A stretch of 64,000 nt of DNA from positions 62,001 to 126,000 of the forward strand of contig JASVEC010000049.1 in assembly GCA_030770535.1 (NCBI GenBank), written 5' to 3'. This stretch comes from Batkoa obscura. Taxonomy: Eukaryota; Entomophthoromycota; Entomophthoromycetes; Entomophthorales; Batkoaceae. Shown in pieces: positions 24,130 to 33,787 of this stretch. The position numbers and the translations under genes were made by a program. Every line of letters begins with the position of its first letter. Position 1 is the stretch's first letter. Below the pieces are notes generated by a model, which was given only the letters and a program-made list of their open reading frames with translations, did not search any database and was not told where the DNA came from.

Positions 24130-24594
24130 TGTGAAATATTGCTTTATCAGCTCCATGATTGAGTATAGCATAATAATTACTTAAGTTGATGTGGTCTCAA
24201 GTTCAGAGACAATTAATCTCATGGTCTTATTTTGATTTGCTGTGAGAGTTTCTGTCATATGATTCCGAAGGATATTATCTCTCCGTTTTGATATCCGTAC
24301 TTAGTGAAGTATAAAAGAGATTCTAGAACATGATAACTCAAGGCTTTTTAACTGAATTATTCCCTGATATCTCGAAGACTTAATAAAGCCACTAAGTTAC
24401 TTAATAGTATTTCACGTAAGTTTTACAGTAGTATTATCTATTATGTTTGTCTTAAATGGTCCGTAGGCTATTACGTGCTATTATTCATAACTTAAGTCTA
24501 TCTTAGTCACATAAATCAAGACCTTTCGACTTACAGTATAGTCAACTAGGCAATAAGTGTTTTTGACTCCAATCACTGAGTACCAGATTTCACA
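24130..24594 (+). mobile_element. solo LTR 4b (464-bp class)
   Basis: Complete LTR fossil, TGTGAAATATTG...ATTTCACA, with TATA-like AAGTATAAAAGAG and TTAATAAAGCC. No clear target duplication, as expected if rearranged. By eye nearly identical to the inverted LTR 5 at 25680. Confidence 0.85.
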
Positions 24595-24867
24595 TAGTCA
24601 TATTAAAAATTAATTAATTAAAAGCTTAGTTTAAATAAAAAAATTTAACTTTAAAAGACTTGTCTTAATTATTATTATTTTAAATAGTTAATTTTTTTAA
24701 TTATGTGTTCTTTGTTATTTTTACCAGATGTTCAATAAGTATAAATATACAAACATATAGCTATTCAACGTTATATTTTTTATATTAAAACAAAAACAAA
24801 ATCCAAACCTTCATAGCTAAACTTTAAAATAAACTTTTTGGAAATTTTAATACAAGGAAGGAAAAGC
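24595..24867. other. AT-rich spacer inside the inverted LTR pair
   Basis: Nothing recognised. Confidence 0.3.
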
Positions 24868-24978
24868 ATATGGGGATGTATTTTTGTGTTTAAGAATTTT
24901 ACTAACAAATTTTCCACTTAAATAGTGCTTAAAAAATGGATAAAAAGTAATGAAGTTTAAAAAAAGTATTTACCATAT
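24868..24978 (-). mobile_element. MITE copy 14
   Basis: Left end ATATGGGGATGT, core CTTAAATAGTGCTTAAAAAATGG, worn right end TTTACCATAT. Confidence 0.8.
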
Positions 24979-25314
24979 TATAATTAACATTGTAGTTCAT
25001 TTATATTAATTTTAACAGCTATTTTAATAACCCAGAGTTTATGGAATTTTATAATAAAACAGATAAAGTATTATTAAGATTTATTACTATTATCAATAAA
25101 AACTTAATTAAACAATATATTTAATTAGTGCCTTAAAAGAAACAAAACTTTTTAAGTAATATTATCATCAAATGCAACTTTATTATATTTTTTTAACAAA
25201 CGTAAAAGATGTGAATCTAAATAAGTAGGATTAAATATGAACAGAAATTTGATATGATTGTTTGAAAATAGTTAATATTAATAAAATATTAGTATTATAA
25301 CTTATTAAAAATAT
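24979..25314. other. AT-rich spacer
   Basis: Nothing recognised. Confidence 0.3.
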
Positions 25315-25424
25315 ATATGGGGATGTATTTTTTTATATTTGTGAGAATTTTACTAACAACTTTTCCACTTGAAATAGCACTTAAAGATTAAAAAAATGAT
25401 GAGCCAAAAAAAAACCCTATATAT
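25315..25424 (-). mobile_element. MITE copy 15
   Basis: Left end ATATGGGGATGT, core TTGAAATAGCACTTAAAG, right end AACCCTATAT. Confidence 0.75.
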
Positions 25425-25679
25425 AAAGTAAAAAATATCAAACTAAAATTATTATACAATATTTGTTTATTAACTCGACTATTTGTATTAAGATTCAATA
25501 ATGATAAATTATTTATCAGATAATATTTTCAAAATAAAAGTAAAAAAAAATGGTATATAGTAAATGTTTTGGTGATTTGAAAGACAAAGTAGTAATTAGG
25601 TTAATATTTTTTTTAAATATATACTAAATTTTTTAAAAAAGATAGTAAGAAAAATGGATTTATATACTATATATGACTA

Positions 25680-26143
25680 TGTGAAATCTGATACTCAGTG
25701 ATTGGAGTCAAAAACACTTATTGCCTAGTTGACTATACTGTAAGTCGAAAGGTCTTGATTTATGTGACTAAGATAGACTTAAGTTATGAATAATAGCACG
25801 TAATAGCCTACGGACCATTTAAGACAAACATAATAGATAATACTACTGTAAAACTTACGTGAAATACTATTAAGTAACTTAGTGGCTTTATTAAGTCTTC
25901 GAGATATCAGGGAATAATTCAGTTAAAAAGCCTTGAGTTATCATGTTCTAGAATCTCTTTTATACTTCACTAAGTACGGATATCAAAACGGAGAGATAAT
26001 ATCCTTCGGAATCATATGACAGAAACTCTCACAGCAAATCAAAATAAGACCATGAGATTAATTGTCTCTGAACTTGAGACCACATCAACTTAAGTAATTA
26101 TTATGCTATACTCAATCATGGAGCTGATAAAGCAATATCCTGC
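25680..26143 (-). mobile_element. solo LTR 5 (464-bp class), inverted partner of LTR 4b
   Basis: LTR fossil on the minus strand. Almost identical to LTR 4b over nearly its whole length; only its outer few bases differ. It also shares about nine flanking bases (TAGTCATAT) with the 3' side of 4b, so it probably arose by inverted duplication rather than fresh insertion. Confidence 0.8.
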
Positions 26144-26149
26144 ACCTGG

Positions 26150-26757
26150 TATATGGGATTATCTAAATTAGTTTCATTATTTTATCCAAAATTTTTATTA
26201 AAACAAAAATGCCTGGATACAGTTCTAAATTATTATATTATAGTTTGTACTGTAAGTTAGCTGAATTTCTACTAGATCTCAAATACATATTCTTATAAAA
26301 CTTTACTGAGAAACATTTATTATCGACTGCTTTATAAACAACATTGCAGATTTTTTTATCAAATAAATAAATATCTTTAATACTATAATTACATTATTAA
26401 TATATTGCCAAGTTAATGAATAGCTGCATGGGGGGGAGTGATTAGCCCCGAAACTATAATTAACCATCCCTATATAGTACAAGTAACAATATTTTCTGCA
26501 TATTGCTACAATTACTTGTTGTTTGACTATTTATTAGCTTAGCTATTAATAGCTTAAGTAATATCAACATTTAATAATATATTTCTATCATTCAACAAAC
26601 TACTTGCTTAGTAAATATCGAAAAATTTAAATTCTCTATTACCTTCGTAAGGTAAGCTGGGATTGATCTTTTAATTTTTCTATTTTCTATAGACTCTATA
26701 ACTCCAATTGGAATTATATCGCTTTTTTTTATGTACCAGATACTGGATAACAATGTA
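26150..26757 (-). mobile_element. left arm of long-armed DNA transposon (family C)
   Basis: Inverted relative of 27838..28345, read on the minus strand. Its outer end TATATGGGATTATC resembles the MITE end. It has the CTCCCCCCCATGCAGCTA marker and a decayed coding stretch (VYKAVDNKCFSVKFYKNMYL...NSANLQYKL). The inner end is near CCAGTATCTGG. Confidence 0.65.
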
Positions 26758-26793
26758 GTTTATTGTTATGTTTAATAACATGTAAATACTTCT

Positions 26794-27720
26794 TTAATGC
26801 GTTGCATCTCTATTATTCTTTTTGTATTTTTGTTTCTTATACTTTTTAAAAATTATATCTGTTTTCCCATTATTAACAGTCGAGTTATTAATTTTATTAT
26901 GCTCGCAAATAAAAGTCTCAAATCTTGAAATTAATTGATTAATGTCTTCTATTTTACGTAACGCTTCAAAACTACTTTTCCATTTTGAAAGGTTCCCAAA
27001 ATGTCCATCAACTATACTTTTTCCATGATGCTCAGCAAAAAAATTAAGATTAGCATTCAAACTACTACTTATTTTATGAATTTGCTTAAATATATAATGT
27101 AGTAACTCTTGGGATCTAAAATGATTTCCTATATCTGCCCATATATTAATTTTTGTAAACTTTTTAAACAAAAGCTCTGTAGAGATTAAATCGATTAAAC
27201 AATCTCCTGTATATGCTGGATCATGATTTAATATTTCAGATAAATAATCAAAGTAAACTTTGCCTATTATTTTATCATCTTTTAAATATAAAACACCAAA
27301 ACCTAATACTGATATAGCTTGTTTATTATAATGATCTAAATTTATTGAATCTGGCCTTGTTCCTACTCTAATATTTTGTTTAAAGTCTAAAATTATTATA
27401 TAGCTTTTATTATATAACTTTTTAATGTTTCATTAAATGTGTTTTTTTGAGTATCAACACAGAATTTATGTAATTTGTATAATTTTTCTTCTTCATTGAA
27501 AATTTCTTCTATCCCTGCTTTGTTTTTTATTTCTGTATTTATTTTATTTTTAAATAACTTTTTTCCAACTGTATGCTGGACACATATATTACATAGATCC
27601 GTTTTTCTTCCTGTATTTTTGAAATTACTTGGTATATATTTAAAAAATATTGACCTAGCTACCGCTTCATCTTTTAAATTATTAAAATATTTACTGTATA
27701 TCATTCTTCTACTTTTATTT
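26794..27720 (-). pseudogene. broken DDE-like transposase of an unassigned DNA transposon
   Basis: One open frame covers about 27410-26794 and a second covers 27720-27396; the frame changes once near 27410. The N-terminal part has a possible zinc site (KTDLCNICVQH) after FFKYIPSNFKNTGRK. The catalytic-like part shows ILDFKQNIRVG, then WADIGNHFRSQELLHYIF, then NFFAEHHGKSIVDGHFGN. These look like the first, second and third acid blocks of a DDE transposase. The C-terminus is basic (KKYKKQKYKKNNRDATH). It lies between two inverted ~0.5-kb arms. A MITE at 27728 removes its original N-terminus; the apparent Met at 27782 comes from MITE sequence. I cannot name the superfamily. Confidence 0.6.
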
Positions 27721-27727
27721 AATATAT

Positions 27728-27833
27728 ATATATGGGAATGTATTTTTGTGTTTAAGAATTTTACTATAATCTTTCCACTCAAATAGCGCTTAAAAAATGG
27801 AAGAATAATGAAACTAAAAAAACAGCCCCATAT
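27728..27833 (-). mobile_element. MITE copy 16, inserted at the transposase 5' end
   Basis: Ends ATATGGGAATGT and CAGCCCCATAT with the intact core CTCAAATAGCGCTTAAAAAA. Confidence 0.85.
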
Positions 27834-27837
27834 TATT

Positions 27838-28345
27838 ATCCAGTATCTGATAGATTGAAAAAAGTGATGATTCCAATTAAAGCTACAAAATTTATAAAAA
27901 ATAAAAGAAATAAAAAGTCAGCTCTAGCTCATTTTATAAAAGTAACAGAAACTTTAAAAGTCTCAATATTTTCCAAGCAAGTAGCTTCTTGAATGATAGA
28001 ATTAACTATTAAATATCAACATTATTTAGATTATTAATAGTCAAGTTAATAAATAGTCAAAAAGTAAGTAGCTATAATAAATAAATAAGCATCACTATGT
28101 TGCTTATATTATATAAAAATAGTTAGTTATAGTTTTAAAGCTAATTACTCCCTCTCATGTAGCTACTCATTGGCTTATTAATGCACTAATAATATAACTA
28201 TAATATCAAAATAATTTAAAATTGTGTCAGGTACTTTTACTTTTTAATAAAGGATTTATTTTTATAGAATCTTAAGCAAAGTTTTTGAAATATAGTATTT
28301 TAAAATTAGATAAAAAATGAAACCAATTTGGGCATCCACATATAT
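27838..28345 (+). mobile_element. right arm of long-armed DNA transposon (family C)
   Basis: Inverted relative of 26150..26757. Inner end ATCCAGTATCTGATAG, marker ACTCCCTCTCATGTAGCTA, inner-outer boundary TGTCAGGTAC near 28234, then an outer tail ending GGCATCCACATATA. The GTAYCTGATA and TGTCAGGTAC motifs are themselves inverted, so a shorter element may sit inside the arm. Confidence 0.65.
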
Positions 28346-28642
28346 TGAAGCTTTATGATATCTTGTTATATTGCCAATATATCAATAATTATTTAAAGTA
28401 TATACAAATATAACTCGTAAAAACATTTAGACAAGTTGGAGTGCAAAAAACGTTTTTTAAGTAAACTTCATACTAAAAAATTCAATTTTTGAATTTTTCT
28501 AATTATTGAGTATAATGAAAGATCATTTTTATAATTATTTAAACTTTAGAATTACTATACATTTAATGTATTAGCTAAGGTATAATGTTTTATTCCTTAC
28601 TTTTCCTTGCTAATTTAAGAAATAGTTTGAAAGAAATTTACT

Positions 28643-28748
28643 AATTGGGGCTGTTTTTTTGGCTTCATTACTTTTTCCATCTTTTAAGTACTATTTGGGT
28701 GGAAAAATTGTTACTAAAATTATTAAATACAGAAATACATCCCCAATT
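28643..28748 (+). mobile_element. MITE copy 17
   Basis: Ends AATTGGGGCTG and CATCCCCAATT: the flank is AT rather than TA on both sides. An 82-codon frame starting at 28659 begins inside it and is probably an accident, though its last 50 codons (MYKKKDIPIKAVSINQRLIQ...) look protein-like. Confidence 0.8.
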
Positions 28749-29106
28749 ATTCAACTTCTTTGTTATGTAAAAATGTACAAAAAAAAAGACATTCCTATTA
28801 AAGCTGTTAGCATCAATCAACGTTTGATACAAGCCAGTGAAATATTTAATTCATTGGGACTCAATAAGTATTTACGTATAAACAAAAATAAAAAGATTAA
28901 CGTTTAAAAAAATTACCATGATAATATAAAACAAAGTTAAAGAGCAGAGATATCAAACGAGTATAATATGTTTCTCACAGTTTTTTATACTTTTATCTTT
29001 ATCTATAAATATATGTCTGTTTTTGCGTTCCAATAGATTAAACGTTTCACTACCTTGTCATTTATGTTATCTATAAATCTTTTAAAAGTTTGAAATTAAT
29101 TTTGCC
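28749..29106. other. AT-rich gap
   Basis: Apart from the doubtful frame noted at MITE copy 17, nothing recognised. Confidence 0.3.
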
Positions 29107-29206
29107 ATATGGGAATATTTTGGCTTCACTTTTTCCATTTTTTAAGCGCTATTTGAGCAGAAAGCTTGTTAGTAAAATTCTTGAACAAAAAAATACATTC
29201 CTATAT
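29107..29206 (+). mobile_element. MITE copy 18
   Basis: Ends ATATGGGAAT and CATTCCTATAT; intact core TTAAGCGCTATTTGAGCAG. Confidence 0.8.
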
Positions 29207-29491
29207 ACTGTCGTTTCAGTGTCGATGACTTTATTTTATGATACCAAAAACAAATATCAAACATTATAGTATTAAACTTAAGTTATTTATATTGCTTATT
29301 TTGAAATTTTCTCTTTTATCAAATCTTTGAAATACTTCAATACTAAAAGAAACTCTTTAAAAGTACGAAATAAACTCTAGGTCATAATATGAATAAATAA
29401 ACAATCCATAAAACACAAAACAAATTTGATTAACAGTATTTTTAAACAATTATAATTTTATTTGATCAGTATCTAAAGTAAACAACTCAAT

Positions 29492-31031
29492 TTAAAGTTT
29501 AAGCTGATCAGCGTAAGGTAGGTAATTTAAAGAACCTTGGATAGAGATTGACGGTTTGGTAGCAATGAGCTGTTTAACGCTCTATAAAAAGTTAATAAAT
29601 CTTAAAATATACTTTAAAAAAATAAATTTCACCTCACTCAATTCTTTTTCACTAACTTTTTCAATTTGGGCAATACGTTCACTAGTGCTTAATGATTTAC
29701 CGATTAAGGAAACCTAAAAAAATTAAATATCTTGCAAAATAAAAAAATATTATAAAAATATACTTGACTTCCTAAATGGTGTACATTGGAGCTTTGACTT
29801 TCACTAGAAACAAGAACTTCAAGTTTAGCTTGATTGATAGCACGTTTGAGTTCATCTTGAGAGAGTTTACTGCTAACTTCCTTAAGTTTAGCAAGAGCAG
29901 CTTCAGTAGCAGAAGCAACTTGTTTAGTTGGAGCTTTGACATAGATACCAAATAAACCAGCATCCGAATAGCTAAAGTTAAAAGCGGAAACTTGAGCATC
30001 TTGATGAGTATTAGCTACTTTAGCTAATGGTGATACACCTTCTCCCCATTTGACTTGATTCTGTCCACCTAATAAATGTTTAAGTACTAATAAAGTAGCT
30101 TCCTTATCTGAGCCGTAAGCAGCTCCTTCAAAAGCATAAGCGATGTGTCCATATGGACCACTGGCTTCTGCTCTAACTTCACCACCGTGATATTTAGAAG
30201 CTTGAGTGGATAAACCTGAGCTTGCAGTAGTATCATAAAATAATTCATTAAGTTGTTGACTAGCTACTTCATGATCAATATTGATACCAGCAAAAACAAC
30301 ATCTTTAGTGTTAAGGGCTTGCTGAGCATAGGATTTGATATCGTTAATGTTAACTCCACTGTTGGATTTAGCAAAGATAGAGTTTCCTAAACCTTGACGG
30401 AAAGCTACATTATGGATGGAATCAATTACTTGAGCTTCTGAAGAAGAAGCAGCTGTTTCAAAAGCTACTTGTGGGGCTACGTCGAGTAATTCATAATCAG
30501 CAAATTTGGTGTGTTGAAGAACATCAGATAAGGATTCGATGAAATAAGGACTAAAAAATTAAAAATTTAATTACTGTTACCACTTTAAATAGTAATAAAA
30601 ACATGAAACTTACGTATCCTCACGGAAAAATTGAGCGGTATAAACTATATTTTCACGGGATAAAGCAGCAGAAATAGTAGCACCTTGAAGTTCAGCTTCA
30701 CGAGTGATACGGAATGAAGTACGCTTAGTAGTGTTCTTTTAAAATTAAAAATTATTTTAATCACTATTTTTTAAACTGTAATTTAGCTTAAAATTACCTT
30801 ATAAGCAAAGTTCTTTAAATAGTGAGCTACTCCATATTTGGTTTCATAACGGGAACCAGCTTTTACAAACAATGAAAGGGTGGATAATGGGGCTCCAGAA
30901 TCTTGAGAAACAAGTTTAACTCCAAACTCACCGGAAGTGATCTTAGCTTCTGGTGCAATGGCAGAAGTGGAAGCATAAGTTGCACGTTGGCAAGCTCTTA
31001 ATGATTTTATTGGGTTTATTGTACGAATCAT
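29492..31031 (-). CDS. QCR2: cytochrome bc1 complex core subunit 2
   Basis: Core protein 2 of mitochondrial complex III, facing the matrix. Five exons: 30798-31031, 30614-30735, 29764-30550, 29633-29713 and 29492-29581, joining to 437 residues. The first ~20 residues (MIRTINPIKSLRACQRATYA) form a basic mitochondrial presequence. The peptidase M16 fold follows: LFVKAGSRYETKYGVAHYLK then KNTTKRTSFRITREAELQGA. The zinc motif HxxEH of active processing peptidases is absent, as expected for core 2. The Gly-rich loop region (GGEVRAEASGPYGHIAYAFE) is present. The last exon gives the short tail ending LPYADQLKL. The gene is divergent from TBP, 1.6 kb away. Confidence 0.92.
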
Positions 31032-32605
31032 ATCTATTACATTTTGTTATTGCTTATTTCGATAGTTGATTGTAATGTTTTTACCTTAACTAAAATGATG
31101 TTTTTAGTGATGTTTAGATTTTATTTAAGATTAGAATATGGCTTTTGATGATTATCTTTAATCGATTTTTTTTTCGATATTAATTTATCAAATTAAATTA
31201 TTACATTATGATTTTTTTGTATGGTTTTGAAATTGATTGGCTAAAGTGTAATGATCCCATAAAGTCAAGTAGTCTTAATTATCCATTTCTAATTTTTTAA
31301 GGAAAATAAAGCGAAAAAGTTTCTACAATTCATGTAGCTATTATTAATTCTACCACTTTTAATAGTATTTACTTGAAATAATGATAAAAGCAAGATCAAG
31401 GTTTTAATATAAAGGGTATATATATACTATTTAAAATCTAAAGCGGATTGAGCATTTTAATTAGTGAAATTTATACTTAATTATCTCATATTATTCACAG
31501 TTAAACTTCAAGTTTTAAAGTACAGTTTTTATGTATTTTGAACTTTCACTTGAAATTTTGTGCTGTAATATTATTAGTGAATATTTAGCCAATGAGCTTA
31601 CTCGCTTTCAGGTATAAAACGATGTTCAATAAATTTAGCTTTGAAGTTTGGATGATTATTTTTTGTTGATATACAATTAAACCACATGGGTACTAGCGGA
31701 GTCTAACTTTTAGTTTAGCACCTTGACTTTTTCATTTAAAATGGATGATTTCTTGATGAACATCAATGGTGTCAAATTTAGTATTTAATAGCTGAAGGGT
31801 TTTTTGAAGTATTAAACCTATTATAGTTTTATTTCATTTAAATAGCCTGCTAGAATAAGGCACGCGTCATATTACCTCTTTCTAATAGTATTTTATTTTG
31901 TATAGTCGCAATCAATATAAATGTAACAGTTTCGAGCTGCCAAACTCAATGAAGAGTATGTTTAAGGAAAAACAAACCAGGGCTGCTGCCGAGTATTTGT
32001 TTAATAATATAGATTTAAAATAAGATTATTGTGATACAAAGACTAGAGATTAGCGATTTAGTATCGATACAGTTAGTAGAATAGTTGCATTCCATAAATA
32101 TTGTTTTGAAATATATTGCTATTATTTATTAAGCTACATAAAAAACTTTAGAAGTAATAAATAATAGCAACCCTCAATTAAATAATGAGGATAATTCCAA
32201 AAAAACTGGTTAAAATTAAAAAATTTAGACAAATCATATGTCAACTAACCGTTGGGGAGAATATAGCAAATCAATAATAAAAAGAAAAGCATTTCAGCTG
32301 AGTAACTTGCGTTTATAATCAGCGAATCAAATGAAAGGAATTAAATGTAGCATGCGCTGATTTGCTGATTTAATCTTCAAATGCTCATGATTTAATTGAA
32401 ATGGCTAAGGAATATCTAAGGAGTCAAAAAGTATATAAAGAAAGGAAAATGAAATTGAAATCCCAAAATTTTTTGAAAAAGTATAAAAGCTTCAAAAACG
32501 AAGATTTATTTTTAAAATCAGGGGTTGTTTTAAATTCAAAAAATAAATGTAAACACTTTTTGTTTAGATTAAGATGATTACTCATAATTTAGAATTCAAT
32601 AAATC
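31032..32605. other. divergent intergenic region, QCR2 / TBP
   Basis: Holds both promoters. A 58-codon frame at 32401-32577 just before TBP is lysine-rich and unsupported. No repeat of the window's families recognised. Confidence 0.4.
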
Positions 32606-33569
32606 ATGTCTCAATCTCCTTTCGGTGCTCCTTCTCCAGCTGGTCCTTACTTTTCTCCATTCACTAATGGACATACCGTAGGTACCCCTGGATTTGCTGT
32701 CGGCACTCCTAACCCTTACTCCGCTAACCCAACTCCTAATCCATACTCCAACCTTGCCACCCCTGCTTTACAACCCCCTACCCCAGCACCTATTGCTGAG
32801 GCAACTCCAGCTGCTGATGAAGAGCAGTCTGGCCCAGTAGGTATTGTACCTACTTTACAGTAAGCTATTTGGTATTTGACTTTGTTTTTATTAACAATTT
32901 AAGAAATATCGTGGCTACAGTTAACTTGGAGTGTAGACTTGATTTGAAAACTATTGCATTACATGCACGTAATGCAGAATATAATCCAAAGGTAATTGGA
33001 TGATAATGTATATTGTCAGTCATTTAAAATATTAATTAGCGTTTTGCTGCGGTTATCATGAGAATCCGTGAACCAAAGACTACTGCTTTAATTTTCAGTT
33101 CTGGCAAAATGGTTGTTACTGGTGCTAAATCTGAGAATGATTCCAGATTAGCATCACGTAAGTATGCACGTATTGTTCAGAAGTTGGGCTTCCAAGCCAA
33201 ATTTTCTGATTTTAAAATTCAAAATATTGTCGGCTCATGCGATGTTAAATTCCCTATTCGTTTGGAAGGACTTGCCTATTCCCATGGGCATTTCTCATCG
33301 GTAATTAATAGCCATAGTTTCTCTTTTAACAGAGTTGATTATAATTTAATAGTATGAACCAGAACTTTTCCCTGGTTTAATTTACCGTATGGTAAAACCA
33401 AAGATTGTGCTTCTTATTTTTGTCTCTGGCAAAATTGTACTTACTGGTGCAAAAGTATAAAAAAATTCTAATGTTTATATTACATACTAACAGTTTTTAG
33501 GTACGAAGTGAAATTTATCAAGCGTTTGAAGCTATTTATCCTGTACTTACTGAATTCAGAAAGCCTTAA
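32606..33569 (+). CDS. SPT15: TATA-box-binding protein
   Basis: General transcription factor of all three polymerases. Five exons: 32606-32859, 32904-32991, 33040-33300, 33353-33454 and 33501-33569, joining to 257 residues. The first ~80 residues are a Pro/Thr/Ala/Asn-rich tail with repeated NPYS and GTP phrases. The saddle core begins at [20 protein letters not shown]. Both repeats are complete: the first with [20 protein letters not shown] and [17 protein letters not shown], the second with [20 protein letters not shown] and [12 protein letters not shown]. The DNA-intercalating phenylalanines are in place. The introns are 45-52 nt. Confidence 0.96.
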
Positions 33570-33787
33570 TCCTTATAGAAGGTTAAGCATAATTATTTAA
33601 AAATTTTGACTATCACCTACATAAATAAAAATGATTTATTTAAATTAATATTATTCTATTTTTATACTCTTTTTTATTCACAAGCTATTTAATTCTACTA
33701 ATCAAAATAATATACTAAGCACTTTTTTAAATCTCTAAGAACTAGTTTATTACGAGTTTAATTATTTTGTTTAGTTGTTTAAAATAA

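Larger units (their letters stand above)
23454..24396. repeat. tandem duplication, unit 2 (943 bp)
   Basis: Second unit, differing from unit 1 at only a few positions by eye. It runs on into the rest of the LTR. Confidence 0.85.

Noticed and set aside
22511-24396. Idea that the doubled block is a CRISPR or satellite array
   Set aside because: Only two units, 943 bp long, made of ordinary MITE and LTR sequence in a eukaryotic genome.
26150-28345. Reading the two inverted arms as LTRs
   Set aside because: Arms are inverted, not direct, and enclose a DDE-like transposase frame, so a DNA transposon fits better.
32401-32577. 58-codon lysine-rich frame just before TBP
   Set aside because: No homology or splice signals; probably 5' flank or leader of TBP.
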